Source: Nitrososphaerota archaeon | Lineage (GTDB): Archaea > Thermoproteota > Nitrososphaeria > Nitrososphaerales > Nitrosopumilaceae | Direction of reading: 5' to 3' | DNA: 41,048 nucleotides | Assembly (NCBI GenBank): GCA_022573895.1 | Contig: JACZTB010000012.1 | Coordinates: 1-41,048 of the forward strand | Shown: positions 16,765-26,303 of the stretch, one piece after another | Numbering within the stretch: the first letter of the stretch is position 1 | Layout: each line of letters starts with the position of its first letter | The notes under the pieces: model-generated | Database searches by the model: none | The model's input: only the letters and a program-made list of their open reading frames with translations | Told to the model about the DNA's origin: nothing | Translations under genes and position numbers: made by a program

Positions 16765-17634
16765 TTGTTGTACAAAATTGGTGTTGATTTAGGTGGCACG
16801 AAAACAGAAGCTGTTCTACTTGATGAAAATCTAAATGTTTTAGCGAGAAAAAGGATTCCAACTCCACAAAATGATTATCAAGAAATTATCAATTCTATTT
16901 CATCTTTGATATTAGAAATATCTACAGATATTTCTGACTTTTCTTTGGGAATTTGTACACCTGGCGCAATTTCTAAACAAACTGGATTAATTAAAAACAG
17001 CAATACACAATGCTTGATAGGAAAATCACTCAAAGAAGATCTAGAAAGTAAACTAGGAAAAAAAATATCGATAGAAAATGATGCTAACTGTTTTACTATG
17101 GCTGAAGCTAAAATGGGCGCTGCTAGTGGGTTTGGTGTAGTCTTTGGAGTTATTATGGGTACTGGTGTTGGAGGTGGAATTGTAATCGATGGAAAGCTTC
17201 ATTCTGGCAGAACTAACATTGGAGGAGAATGGGGACACCATACCTTACATCGTAATGGAAATCCTTGCTATTGCGGTAAAACTGGATGCGTAGAGACCTA
17301 TATCAGTGGCCCTTCATTGGAAAAACAATGGACAAGACTAACTGGAAAATCTCAAACTCTTCCTGAAATCCTTTCTAACATTAATAATGAGATTGGCCAA
17401 AAATGGAAAGATGAATTTTTAGAAAATTTTGCATATGGCCTTGCTAACGTTATAGACATCTTAGATCCTGATGTAATAGTTTTAGGTGGTGGTTTGTCAA
17501 ATATTGATTTTTTGTATACTGAAGGAAAAGAATCAGTTTACAGTAAAGTCTTTTCAGATTTAGTTGATACTCCAATCTTGAAAAACAGATTGGGCGATTC
17601 TGCAGGAGTATATGGTGCAGCAATTCTTACTTAG
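16765..17634 (+). CDS. ROK-family sugar kinase
   Basis: 289 residues. Phosphate-binding G-V-D-L-G-G-T-K-T-E at about 6-15, G-T-G-V-G-G-G-I-V near 132-140, and the ROK zinc site G-E-W-G-H-H ... C-Y-C-G-K-T-G-C-V-E-T-Y-I-S-G at about 155-185 with His and three Cys present. It probably phosphorylates glucose, fructose or an N-acetyl amino sugar; the substrate cannot be told from sequence. Start is one of two adjacent TTG codons (16765 or 16768), as an ATG at 16757 is in another frame. Confidence 0.9.
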   Translation: MLYKIGVDLGGTKTEAVLLDENLNVLARKRIPTPQNDYQEIINSISSLILEISTDISDFSLGICTPGAISKQTGLIKNSNTQCLIGKSLKEDLESKLGKKISIENDANCFTMAEAKMGAASGFGVVFGVIMGTGVGGGIVIDGKLHSGRTNIGGEWGHHTLHRNGNPCYCGKTGCVETYISGPSLEKQWTRLTGKSQTLPEILSNINNEIGQKWKDEFLENFAYGLANVIDILDPDVIVLGGGLSNIDFLYTEGKESVYSKVFSDLVDTPILKNRLGDSAGVYGAAILT

Positions 17635-17666
17635 TAATTCAAGACGTCCCAACCGCTCAAAAATTA

Positions 17667-18029
17667 TCATGTGTATTCATTTTTGATTTTCAAAATCTTA
17701 TCAACAATTTCAATTATGTCTGAATCTAATTCTAAGCTAATCAAAATTAATCCTGCTCCTCCAATAGGTACAGTTACTCGATAAATTTTTTCATATTTTG
17801 CTAATGCAAAAATAGGTTTTCCAATTTTTCCTGCTGTTTTTTTACGTGTAGACCATCGATAAATTGCTTGAGATAAAGACAATTCAGTTTCTTCTCTTGA
17901 TAAAAGGCTCTTTAATCCTGACCTCATCTTGTCATAAAGTTCTCCATAATCGTATATCCCTACATATCTGATTTTTTTATCACATTCAAGAATTTTATTA
18001 CAAATTTTTTCGTATTCCAAATTTATCAC
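17667..18029 (-). CDS. small protein of roadblock/profilin-like appearance, unknown
   Basis: 120 residues starting at GTG 18029, whose first base overlaps the guaA stop (TAGTG). The pattern of a helix, a strand I-R-Y-V-G-I-Y-D, a basic helix, then strands with Y-R-V-T-V-P-I and G-L-I-L-I-S-L-E-L-D followed by a C-terminal helix resembles roadblock/LC7 or profilin-like sensors. Similar small proteins occur repeatedly in ammonia-oxidising archaea. Function unknown; cotranscription with guaA may be incidental. Confidence 0.75.
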   Translation of the reverse strand: MINLEYEKICNKILECDKKIRYVGIYDYGELYDKMRSGLKSLLSREETELSLSQAIYRWSTRKKTAGKIGKPIFALAKYEKIYRVTVPIGGAGLILISLELDSDIIEIVDKILKIKNEYT

Positions 18030-19552
18030 TATTGTGGCTCAATTGTTGCAGGAGGTTTACTTGAAATGGCATAAGTTACCCATGTGACATCTTCAATTTC
18101 ATTTGTTATTCTATTACTCATTTTTTCTAAAAGACCATGTGACAATCTTGTCCAATCTGCAGTCATCGCGTCTATTGAATCTACGACTCTAATCATAACT
18201 ATGTTTCCATATCTTCTTTCATCACCAACAATACCTACTGCTTTATCGTCTCCAACTGCAGCATAAGCTTGCCACACTTTATCATACAAGTCAGCCTTCA
18301 TTAATTCCTCTTCAACAATTTTACTTGCTACTTTAGCAATCTGTAATTTTGTTGGAGTAACTTCTCCAATTATCCTGACAGCTAAACCTGGACCGGGAAA
18401 TGGATGTCTCATGAAAAGTTTCTCTGGAACGTTAAGAATTTTTGCAATCTTTCTTACTTCATCTTTGTATAACTCTCTTAATGGTTCTAAAATTTCCAAA
18501 TTGAGCCAATCTGGTAACCCTCCTACATTGTGATGAGATTTAATTACAGCTGCTGGTCCCTTCGAAACTCCACTTTCAATTACATCCGGATATAGTGTGC
18601 CTTGAGCTAACCATTTGAAAGGACCATTTTTTTCAGAAAATTCAGTAAAAACACGAATAAATTCCTCTCCTACAATCTTTCTCTTTTTTTCAGGATCTTT
18701 TACTCCTTTGAGTTTTACAAGAAATTCATCAGCTGCGTTAACTGCTGTAAAATTTAATTTGAAATTATTTTTGAACATCTCCTCAACTTCTATTTCTTCG
18801 TTTAACCGTAACAAACCATTATTTACAAAAATACACTTGAGCTTATCTCCAATTGCTTTATGAATTAGTAATGCAGTTACAGTAGAATCTATGCCTCCAC
18901 TAACTCCACAAAGTACATTTCCCTGTATTTTTGAAATTTTTTCTACAACTGTATCTATAAAACCCTCCATAGTCCAATCTTGTTTTGCTTTACATACTTT
19001 CAAAACAAAATTCTTAAGAATTTTGGTACCTTGTTCTGTATGCACCACTTCGGGGTGAAATTGAATTCCAAAGATTGATTTTTCCTCTGATGCAATTGCA
19101 GCAGCTTTTGCACTTTCTGTATGTCCTATTACTTGAAATCCTGGTGGAATTTCTTCTGCTTCATCACCATGGCTCATCCATGCTCTAATTGATTCTCCTA
19201 CATCACTTAGAAGATCTTTATCATTATCAATTGTAAGTAAAGATGAACCATATTCTTTGTTTGCTCTTTTTATTTTACCACCATATTTGTTTACAATTAA
19301 TTGATGTCCGTAACAAATTCCAAGTATTGGTAAATTCATATCAAAAATTTTATTTTCTGGAACTGGAGCATTTGAATTATAAACACTTGATGGACCACCT
19401 GAAAAAATTATTCCTTTTGGATTATGTTTCTGCAATTCTTCATAACTAATATCAAAAGGAACAAGTTCTGCATAAACAGAAAATTCTCTAATTCTTCTGC
19501 AAATCAAATGGCTGTATTGTGACCCAAAATCTAAAACTACAATTTTATCCAT
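18029..19552 (-). CDS. guaA: GMP synthase (glutamine-hydrolysing), single chain
   Basis: 507 residues from ATG 19552 (a TTG at 19576 lies inside the upstream gene). N-terminal class I glutaminase: S-G-G-P-S-S-V, catalytic Cys80 in G-I-C-Y-G-H, and F-H-P-E-V. The ATP pyrophosphatase loop is G-V-S-G-G-I-D-S-T near 215-223, followed by the dimerisation domain ending P-P-A-T-I-E. It converts XMP to GMP. Many archaea split this enzyme into two genes; here it is fused. The start lies 4 nt after the stop of 19557-20132. Confidence 0.96.
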   Translation of the reverse strand: MDKIVVLDFGSQYSHLICRRIREFSVYAELVPFDISYEELQKHNPKGIIFSGGPSSVYNSNAPVPENKIFDMNLPILGICYGHQLIVNKYGGKIKRANKEYGSSLLTIDNDKDLLSDVGESIRAWMSHGDEAEEIPPGFQVIGHTESAKAAAIASEEKSIFGIQFHPEVVHTEQGTKILKNFVLKVCKAKQDWTMEGFIDTVVEKISKIQGNVLCGVSGGIDSTVTALLIHKAIGDKLKCIFVNNGLLRLNEEIEVEEMFKNNFKLNFTAVNAADEFLVKLKGVKDPEKKRKIVGEEFIRVFTEFSEKNGPFKWLAQGTLYPDVIESGVSKGPAAVIKSHHNVGGLPDWLNLEILEPLRELYKDEVRKIAKILNVPEKLFMRHPFPGPGLAVRIIGEVTPTKLQIAKVASKIVEEELMKADLYDKVWQAYAAVGDDKAVGIVGDERRYGNIVMIRVVDSIDAMTADWTRLSHGLLEKMSNRITNEIEDVTWVTYAISSKPPATIEPQ

Positions 19553-19556
19553 GTTA

Positions 19557-20132
19557 TCACTTGTTGATATTTTCAAGCATTCGAGTTAATGACCATCCTG
19601 CTGTATTGATTAGCTCATTTACTCTTTCTTTTTGCCTATAGTTTTTGATAATAATTTCTCTTATGTCTGAGCCATTTTTGTTTATAATGTAATCAATAAT
19701 TGATTCCTTTTGGATTTTTCCATTTTCTGCTTCTACAATATCCTTCTTTTTCATTTCTCCAATAATTCTATCTAAAAAGAATGATTTGAAGGGTGGAATA
19801 TCATCACTAATCTCAATTTCATCATCTAAAACTATGGAAACTTGATCTGGTGTGACATAGGCATTGGCAATTACTTTACCATCACTTACTCTTTTAATTG
19901 GAATGGAATTTTCTTCAAGTTTTTTTGTAGTCTCTGTTTTGTTTTGAATCTCTACTCTTTTTGTGGTTCCTAACTGTGAAGCCTTTGTAAAACTTGAATC
20001 CTTTAAGAATAAATCCAAAGTTATGATATTTTTTTCTAACATTTCTATGGATTCTTGATGTTTGTCAATTTGCTCGATCAAACTTTCCTTCATAGCAACA
20101 ATATCTTTCACTTGTTCCTCTGAGAATTTCAT
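19557..20132 (-). CDS. unknown protein with N-terminal coiled coil
   Basis: 191 residues. Residues 1-50 are a charged coiled coil, followed by a polar linker (about 55-75) and a globular part with I-K-R-V-S-D-G-K-V-I-A-N-A-Y-V near 80. The C-terminus contains a helical N-x-x-x-G-W-S-L-T-R-M-L motif. The layout is reminiscent of thaumarchaeal proteins of unknown role. It sits directly upstream of guaA in the same operon. No membrane segment or signal peptide. Confidence 0.8.
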   Translation of the reverse strand: MKFSEEQVKDIVAMKESLIEQIDKHQESIEMLEKNIITLDLFLKDSSFTKASQLGTTKRVEIQNKTETTKKLEENSIPIKRVSDGKVIANAYVTPDQVSIVLDDEIEISDDIPPFKSFFLDRIIGEMKKKDIVEAENGKIQKESIIDYIINKNGSDIREIIIKNYRQKERVNELINTAGWSLTRMLENINK

Positions 20133-20167
20133 AATTTGATAAATGAGGGATGGGTATTAAATGCATT

Positions 20168-20905
20168 CTAGGTAATTATTCTACCTACCTCTTTGTATGA
20201 TATTTTTTTGAATCCTTTAATTGGCTTTGATGTGGTAAACAATTCTGATTTTGTAATAGTTGACAGCCATTCTAAAAGTGATTTTCCTTTATTTAATTTC
20301 ATTAATTTTATTTTCCTTTCTGATTTTTTTGTATTTGAGAATTTTCCAATACGATCTCCAAAATCCATTCCAAATAAAACAATTTTTTTTGCACCATAAT
20401 GATTAGCTAGAAAAACTCCTCTATCTCCATCAGTAAATCCGCCGAAATTTTGTATTTTACTAAAAGGTTTTGATTGAGTTGTTCCAATACAGTTTTTGAA
20501 TTTTTTTGCAAATTCTAGTTTTTCTATATTATCTCCATGTGCATGTACAACAAATATTGATTTTGTTTTTGCAATTTTTTTTAATACATTTTCATCTCCA
20601 TCCAAATCTGTAACAACAATATCTGGTATAATTCCATTTTCTACTAGTGCTTTAATTGAACTATCTGCAGCAATTTTTACCGATTTTTTGAAATTTTTTA
20701 ATTTTGGAATAGCAGTTGGTAACGATGGTCCGGAACCTATTACAAAAACTGTTTTTCCTTTAACCAAATTGATAATTTTTTCATTCACATCTGACTTTTT
20801 TAAAATTGAATTTAAAAGAACAGCTGATTCTTTATCCTTTTTTTCACTATACTTGAATTCTTTTAAAATATTTGAGTATCTCTTTTTCCAACCTGGAATC
20901 ATCAT
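20168..20905 (-). CDS. mptE: 6-hydroxymethyl-7,8-dihydropterin pyrophosphokinase, archaeal MptE type
   Basis: 245 residues from ATG 20905 (TTG 20914 is three codons longer). The DUF115-type core is evident: F-V-I-G-S-G-P-S-L near 53-61, A-A-D-S-S-I-K-A-L, V-T-D-L-D-G-D near 95-101, V-H-A-H-G-D and G-G-F-T-D-G-D-R near 145-152. It transfers pyrophosphate to hydroxymethyl-dihydropterin, the activated substrate for the dihydropteroate synthase step. The divergent neighbour, 34 nt away, encodes a dihydropteroate synthase, which strongly supports the role. Confidence 0.88.
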   Translation of the reverse strand: MMIPGWKKRYSNILKEFKYSEKKDKESAVLLNSILKKSDVNEKIINLVKGKTVFVIGSGPSLPTAIPKLKNFKKSVKIAADSSIKALVENGIIPDIVVTDLDGDENVLKKIAKTKSIFVVHAHGDNIEKLEFAKKFKNCIGTTQSKPFSKIQNFGGFTDGDRGVFLANHYGAKKIVLFGMDFGDRIGKFSNTKKSERKIKLMKLNKGKSLLEWLSTITKSELFTTSKPIKGFKKISYKEVGRIIT

Positions 20906-20939
20906 ATAACTCAAATTGCCTTAGTTTTTGATAAACCAT

Positions 20940-21791
20940 GTGACTAAAATTGGAAATGTACGAGTAGGTGGAAAAAATCCTGTACGTATAATGGGTATTC
21001 TAAACACCAGTCCTGAATCATTTTACAAAAAATCTATCAACACAACCAAAATACAAATAAAAAATACTGTAAAGCAGATGGAAGATGAAGGTGTAGATTT
21101 TATCGATGTTGGAGGTATGTCTACCGTACCTTATTTATCTACGACAGTCTCAGAAAAAGTTGAATCAAAAAGAATTCTTAATGCAATCAAAATAATTCAA
21201 AATGTCTCCAATCTCCCAATCTCTATTGATACATGTAGAGCCAAAGTTGCTAGAGATGCTTTAGAATATGGTATTGAAATAATCAATGACATTTCTGGAT
21301 TAAAGTATGATAGGAAAATGCAAGAGGTTGTTTCAGAATTTATCCCATCTCTAATTTTATGTGCATATAATTCCAAAACTGTTTTTGGAAATGCTATCAC
21401 TACAACTAAAAAACTTCTTAGAGAAAGCTTGAAAATTGCAAAAAAATCACATATTCCATCTGAAAAAATTGTATTAGATCCTGCTGTTGGTTTTTTTAGA
21501 AAAACTGGACATGGCCCATTTTTTACAAGAATTAAATCAGATTGGGTAGAAAGAGATCTATCAATAATTAAAAATTTGAATTCTATAAAACAGAATTATC
21601 CAATTTTAATCTCCGTTTCAAACAAATCTTTCCTAGGAAATCTTTTAGGAAAAGAAAATCCATCTGATCGATTATTTGGCTCGCTAGCTGCTGAAGCCAT
21701 ATCTGTCATAAATGGTGCTGATATTATTCGTACTCATAATGTTGAGGCTACTAAAGAAGCAATAACAATAGCTTCAAAACTCTCAAAATGA
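20940..21791 (+). CDS. folP: dihydropteroate synthase
   Basis: About 283 residues. Start is GTG 20940 or TTG 20928. The pterin site is seen in M-G-I-L-N-T-S-P-E-S-F-Y near residue 17, D-V-G-G-M-S-T near 56 and I-D-T-C-R-A near 96; I-N-D-I-S-G and L-D-P-A-V-G-F-F follow, and the last R-T-H-N-V matches the R-x-H end motif. It couples the pterin pyrophosphate to p-aminobenzoate (or a ribofuranosyl derivative) for folate or methanopterin-type cofactors. Divergent with mptE; the two enzymes act in sequence. Confidence 0.9.
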   Translation: MTKIGNVRVGGKNPVRIMGILNTSPESFYKKSINTTKIQIKNTVKQMEDEGVDFIDVGGMSTVPYLSTTVSEKVESKRILNAIKIIQNVSNLPISIDTCRAKVARDALEYGIEIINDISGLKYDRKMQEVVSEFIPSLILCAYNSKTVFGNAITTTKKLLRESLKIAKKSHIPSEKIVLDPAVGFFRKTGHGPFFTRIKSDWVERDLSIIKNLNSIKQNYPILISVSNKSFLGNLLGKENPSDRLFGSLAAEAISVINGADIIRTHNVEATKEAITIASKLSK

Positions 21792-21836
21792 CACAAAGGC
21801 TTATAATCAATATTTTACTTTCTTAACAAGGTTTCA

Positions 21837-23267
21837 TTGGAATTCAAAGAGGGATTAACTTTTGATGATGTTCTTCTTGTACCCAAATATTCCGATATTA
21901 CAAGTAGAAGTCAAACTGATCTGAGCAGTAAATTATCTCGAAATATCTCAATTAACATTCCTTTTGTGAGTGCAAATATGGATACTGTTACTGAATCTTC
22001 TATGGCTATGGCTATGGCTCGTGCTGGTGGTATTGGAATCATTCACAGATTTTTGTCCATTCAAGAACAAGCCAGTGAAGTTCTCAAAGTAAAACGTTCA
22101 GGTAGTGTGATAATTGAAAATCCTTATTCTATTTCTTCTGACAAGTCTATCCAAGACGCTCTAGATTATGCAGAAGACAAAGAAATCTCTGGTCTTTTGG
22201 TGGTTGATTCTGATTCTAAATTGGTAGGAATAATAACTGAGAGAGATTTACTATTTGCTAATCCAAATGATCATATTCAGGATGTTATGACAAAAGATGT
22301 TGTAACTGCAAAACCTGGAGTTGTATTAGATGAAGCAAAAGAAATTTTGCACAAACATAGAATCGAAAAATTACCAATAGTTGATGATTCAGGAATTATC
22401 AAAGGATTGATTACAAGTAAGGATATTATAAATAATGCAGACTATCCTAATGCATCCAAAGATAAGAAAGGACGACCTTTAGTTGGAGCAGCAGTTGGTG
22501 TAAAAGGTGACTTTTTAGAAAGAAGCGAATCTCTTTTAGACGCAGGAGCTGATGTACTTGTTGTTGATATAGCACACGGTCATAGTGAAAATGCATTAAA
22601 CACAGTTCGCAATATCAAAAAAGCATTTCCAGATTGTGAATTAATTGCAGGAAATATTGCAACTGCTCAAGGTACTGAAGATTTGATAAGAGCAGGAGTT
22701 GATGCAGTAAAAGTTGGTGTAGGATCTGGATCAATTTGTATTACTAGAGTAATTACTGGTTCTGGTGTTCCACAATTAACTGCAGTAATAGATTGTGCAA
22801 AAATTGGCAAGGAGCATGATATTCCAATAATTTCTGATGGTGGAACAAGAACTTCTGGTGATGCAACAAAGGCATTGGCTGCTGGTGCTTCATCTGTAAT
22901 GATAGGTAGTATGCTTGGAGGTACTGATGAATCACCGGGCACAGTTTTGACTAAAAACGGAAAACGTTTCAAAGTTTATCGTGGAATGGCTTCACTTGCT
23001 GCTTCACTTGGTAGAAAATCTAAGGAAACCGGCTCATTTTCACTTGATGATGATCTTAATGACTATGTTGCAGAAGGCGTTGAGGCTATGGTTCCTTACA
23101 AAGGAACTGTAACTGATATTCTAAAACAACTTACAGGTGGTGTTCGTTCTGGTCTGAGCTATTGTGGCGCACATACAATTTCTCAAATGCAAGATAATGC
23201 TGAGTTTATCAAAATGTCAAGAGCTGGATTTACAGAAAGTCAACCTCATGATGTTTCTTTGATGTAG
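21837..23267 (+). CDS. guaB: IMP dehydrogenase
   Basis: 476 residues. The barrel begins L-T-F-D-D-V-L-L-V-P, two CBS domains span about 95-205, and the catalytic Cys301 is in G-S-I-C-I-T-R. The flap carries G-M-A-S-L and E-G-V-E. It oxidises IMP to XMP, the substrate for the guaA product in this window. Start is TTG 21837. A TATA-like CTTATAATC sits at about 21800-21808, which would place the start of transcription close to the TTG. Confidence 0.97.
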   Translation: MEFKEGLTFDDVLLVPKYSDITSRSQTDLSSKLSRNISINIPFVSANMDTVTESSMAMAMARAGGIGIIHRFLSIQEQASEVLKVKRSGSVIIENPYSISSDKSIQDALDYAEDKEISGLLVVDSDSKLVGIITERDLLFANPNDHIQDVMTKDVVTAKPGVVLDEAKEILHKHRIEKLPIVDDSGIIKGLITSKDIINNADYPNASKDKKGRPLVGAAVGVKGDFLERSESLLDAGADVLVVDIAHGHSENALNTVRNIKKAFPDCELIAGNIATAQGTEDLIRAGVDAVKVGVGSGSICITRVITGSGVPQLTAVIDCAKIGKEHDIPIISDGGTRTSGDATKALAAGASSVMIGSMLGGTDESPGTVLTKNGKRFKVYRGMASLAASLGRKSKETGSFSLDDDLNDYVAEGVEAMVPYKGTVTDILKQLTGGVRSGLSYCGAHTISQMQDNAEFIKMSRAGFTESQPHDVSLM

Positions 23268-23302
23268 TTAATTTTTTAAACAGCATGTAAAGTTACTGAA
23301 TT

Positions 23303-23770
23303 ATGTTAGCAAAAAGAACTATCATTGGATTAATAATTGGAATTGTAATTATCGCAATTGGTGGTATATCTTTAATTCAAAATATTGGAACACTTACAAT
23401 TAATGAAAATTATGTTATAGAAGTTGGCGATTCGGTATTCTATACAATTCCTGCTCCTATTCATACCCCACAATCTATGACCATTACTGGTGACGCTTTT
23501 GATCTAAAACTTGAAAGTCCTGCTGAAGGGTTACAGATTCCAAAAACTTCCTACAAAAACAAATTGACATTAGAATGGACTCACTTAGTAGATGGTGAAT
23601 CAATAATCCAGATCCAAAATACAGGTAATACCGAATTATCAATCACAGGAGTTTTAATTAGAAGTTCTGATCCAATCTGGTTTACCTATGATTTAATGGT
23701 GATTATATCTGGAATGGTGATCATCGGATTTAGTATGGGCTTTACCTTAAGAAAACCCAAAGGCTTTTAG
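23303..23770 (+). CDS. membrane protein with two transmembrane helices, unknown
   Basis: 155 residues. An N-terminal hydrophobic helix at about 6-27 may be a signal anchor, the middle (about 30-125) is a beta-rich soluble domain with many Thr, Pro and Val, and a second helix spans about 128-147, leaving a short basic tail. The soluble domain would lie outside the cell. I do not recognise the family. Its last bases overlap the end of the convergent pheA by 4 nt. Confidence 0.75.
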   Translation: MLAKRTIIGLIIGIVIIAIGGISLIQNIGTLTINENYVIEVGDSVFYTIPAPIHTPQSMTITGDAFDLKLESPAEGLQIPKTSYKNKLTLEWTHLVDGESIIQIQNTGNTELSITGVLIRSSDPIWFTYDLMVIISGMVIIGFSMGFTLRKPKGF

Positions 23771-24582
23771 CTTAGTTTTGCAGAAGGATACGAACCTAAA
23801 ACTTTCATGAAGAGAGTCTCTTGTTTTATTTTATCTAGCATTTCTGAAATTTGTGGATTTTTTTCATGCCCTTCAAAATCTACATAGAAATTGTATTCCC
23901 ACGTATTTGTTTTCATCGGTCTAGATTCTATCTTTGTAAGATTGACACTATCCTTATGAAACTTTTCTATAATTCTGTATAAAGAACCTGGTTCGTGTTT
24001 GATGGAAAAAATTATTGAAGTTTTATCATTTCCTGTTTCAGGACTGTCTGTTTTTGATAGTATCAGAAATCTTGTATAATTATCCAAATTATTTGCGATA
24101 TTTTCAGCAATTATAGGCATATTATGTATGACTGATGCTGCTCTACTAGCTATACATGCACAATTTCTTTTGTTTATTTCTTTGATAATTTTTACACTAC
24201 CTGCTGTATCATACGCAGGAATTGTTTTCATGTTGTGGTGTTCAATAAATTTTCTACATTGACCTAAAGCTTGTGGATGCGAATAAATCGTATCTACTTC
24301 CTCCAATTTACCAATTCCAATCAAACAGTGTTCAATTTTATGATATATTTCACCTGTTGCATTTAGCGATGTTGAATACAGTAGATCATAGCTTTCGCCA
24401 ACACTTCCTTCCAATGAATTCTCTACAGGTAAAATTGCATATTTTGTTTTATCTATCGATGTATTCTCTAAAACTTCTACAAATGTTGGAAGAGGGACAG
24501 TCTCAATTTCTTCATTAAAAAATGATCTTGCTGCATCTTCACTATACGCCCCTCGTTCACCTTGGAACGAAACATGTATCAT
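23767..24582 (-). CDS. pheA: prephenate dehydratase
   Basis: 271 residues. F-Q-G-E-R-G-A-Y-S-E at about 5-14, P-V-E-N-S-L-E-G-S-V near 52-61 and the T-R-F-x-I-L motif near 165-170 are the standard catalytic landmarks. A C-terminal ACT domain contains H-E-P-G-S-L-Y and E-S-R-P, which bind phenylalanine in the family. It makes phenylpyruvate. It is 3 nt downstream of the csl4 stop, so cotranscribed with an exosome gene. Confidence 0.95.
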   Translation of the reverse strand: MIHVSFQGERGAYSEDAARSFFNEEIETVPLPTFVEVLENTSIDKTKYAILPVENSLEGSVGESYDLLYSTSLNATGEIYHKIEHCLIGIGKLEEVDTIYSHPQALGQCRKFIEHHNMKTIPAYDTAGSVKIIKEINKRNCACIASRAASVIHNMPIIAENIANNLDNYTRFLILSKTDSPETGNDKTSIIFSIKHEPGSLYRIIEKFHKDSVNLTKIESRPMKTNTWEYNFYVDFEGHEKNPQISEMLDKIKQETLFMKVLGSYPSAKLS

Positions 24583-24585
24583 TAC

Positions 24586-25137
24586 TTAATCTCTCAAATT
24601 GAAGAAATCATTTTTGCCAAAGTTTTTTGAAAGTTTTCTTTCATCAATCCACGAACATTCTGTACATTTTATGGCATCGCGCATTGGCACAACTTTGCCT
24701 CCACATCTTCTACATTTCGTAAACAAAACTCCTAAATCTGGTTCACTAATTGTTGCATGAATTGTACCATTAAGATGACTAAGAATTTTCAATGTTACTA
24801 TATCATTAACTAGTGCTATATTTCTAATTCTAATATTTCGTGTCCCACAAATGCATTCTACTTTTGATGTAGTGGGTTTTCCATTAATGTAATCAATTGA
24901 TACTGCAATCATGGATGACATCACTGCTGCAACTGTTCCAATAATAATATCTCCATCTCTTGGAATTGATAGAATCTTTGGATGCTTAATGCTAGCAATT
25001 CGTGTTGTCTTATCAATATCTTTTTGTCCTATGGTTGCTGCTCTAACCATATCACCATCATCAAAGGTGTTGTATCCAGCCTCATATTCCTCAATAGACG
25101 CTATTTTGTCACCTGGAAATACTGTATTTTCAGACAT
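24586..25137 (-). CDS. csl4: exosome RNA-binding subunit Csl4
   Basis: 183 residues. N-terminal domain with P-G-D-K-I-A-S-I-E-E-Y, a central S1 fold with G-D-I-I-I-G-T-V near 60-68, and a C-terminal zinc ribbon C-x2-C ... C-x2-C (C-R-R-C-G-G, C-T-E-C-S-W). This is the archaeal Csl4 layout. It caps the RNase PH ring of the exosome and helps recruit RNA and partners. First gene of an operon with pheA. The other exosome subunits are not in the window. Confidence 0.92.
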   Translation of the reverse strand: MSENTVFPGDKIASIEEYEAGYNTFDDGDMVRAATIGQKDIDKTTRIASIKHPKILSIPRDGDIIIGTVAAVMSSMIAVSIDYINGKPTTSKVECICGTRNIRIRNIALVNDIVTLKILSHLNGTIHATISEPDLGVLFTKCRRCGGKVVPMRDAIKCTECSWIDERKLSKNFGKNDFFNLRD

Positions 25138-25224
25138 GCTGAGATTTTTGTTGTAACGATTATAATTGTTTGTGGTCTGTAAGATCTTGGTAAATCATAT
25201 ATTTCCAAAAATTTGAAAAAAATC

Positions 25225-26298
25225 ATGAAAGCCTTAGTATATGATCAATATACTACCGATGATGATTTTTCTAAAATCTTAAAAATCAAAGATATCTCTT
25301 CTCCTGTACCAAAATCTGGTGAAGTAGTTTTCAAAGTAAAAGTAGCAGCTCTTAACTATGACGATATTTGGGGAATGAGAGGCAAACCCTTGGCAATTCC
25401 ATTGCCACACATATCTGGTACTGATGCTGCTGGGGAAGTTACTGCAGTTGGCAGTGATGTAAAAAATATCAAAGTAGGTGATAGAGTAGTTTCTCATGGA
25501 AATTTGTCATGTAGAGTTTGTAAAGCATGTACTGATGGAAGAGAATATGATTGCAGGAAACGAACCATTTGGGGTTTTGAAACAGGTCCACTTTGGGGTG
25601 GGTATTGTGAAGAAACACATCTTCCAGAAGTCAATGCTGTAAAGATTCCTGAAGGTGTATCATATGATGATGCAGCAGCTGCATCAATGACATTAGTTAC
25701 ATCATGGCATATGCTTGTTGGAAGAGCAAAAATTCAACCTGGACAATTAGTTTTGATTATGGGTGGCAGTTCCGGCGTTGGAAATTTTGGAATTCAAATA
25801 GCAAAACTTTTTGGATGTACTGTAATTGCTACTGCCAGTCCTGATAAATTAGATAAATTATTGGAACTGGGAGCTGATTATGCAATAAATCATAGAAATG
25901 GTGATTGGCACAAAGAAGTGCGGGCAATCGCAAGAAATATTCCGAAACCTTTTGGAGACATACCTGGAGTTGATGTAATTTTTGAACATATTGGCGGTTC
26001 TCACTGGAACAAAGAACTGACTTTACTAAATTATGGTGGAACAATTGTGACTACTGGAGCTACAACAGGTTATGATGCCAAGACTGACCTTCGTCATATT
26101 TTCTTTAAGGGAATTAATATTTTAGGCTCAACTCAAGGAACTAGAGCTGAATTAGAACGGGGTCTTTACTGGATGAGTCAAGGTAAAATAAAATCTGTCA
26201 TTGATTCAGTATATCCACTTGAACAGGCAGCAGAAGCTCACACAAGAATGCTCAAAGGTAAAATTTTTGGAAAAATCTTAATGAAACCCAATTTTTGA
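25225..26298 (+). CDS. medium-chain zinc-type reductase, acryloyl-/crotonyl-CoA reductase-like
   Basis: 357 residues from ATG 25225 (TTG 25213 is longer); CATATATTT about 25 nt upstream supports a leaderless ATG start. GroES-like and Rossmann domains are complete: the nucleotide loop is G-G-S-S-G-V-G-N-F-G near 175-184. A structural zinc lobe has four Cys (C-R-V-C-K-A-C ... C near 95-112). The usual catalytic-zinc Cys is replaced by N-Y-D-D near residue 48, as in quinone oxidoreductase and acryloyl-CoA reductase-type members. It may reduce an enoyl substrate; a role in the 3-hydroxypropionate/4-hydroxybutyrate cycle is speculation. Confidence 0.85.
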   Translation: MKALVYDQYTTDDDFSKILKIKDISSPVPKSGEVVFKVKVAALNYDDIWGMRGKPLAIPLPHISGTDAAGEVTAVGSDVKNIKVGDRVVSHGNLSCRVCKACTDGREYDCRKRTIWGFETGPLWGGYCEETHLPEVNAVKIPEGVSYDDAAAASMTLVTSWHMLVGRAKIQPGQLVLIMGGSSGVGNFGIQIAKLFGCTVIATASPDKLDKLLELGADYAINHRNGDWHKEVRAIARNIPKPFGDIPGVDVIFEHIGGSHWNKELTLLNYGGTIVTTGATTGYDAKTDLRHIFFKGINILGSTQGTRAELERGLYWMSQGKIKSVIDSVYPLEQAAEAHTRMLKGKIFGKILMKPNF

Positions 26299-26303
26299 TT
26301 GAC

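Noticed and set aside
18029-19576. guaA starting at TTG 19576
   Set aside because: That start lies within the upstream coding region; ATG 19552 gives the standard N-terminus and a normal 4-nt gap.
22667-22972. minus-strand ORF inside guaB
   Set aside because: Opposite-strand shadow of guaB rich in Pro/Ser/Thr with no start signals.
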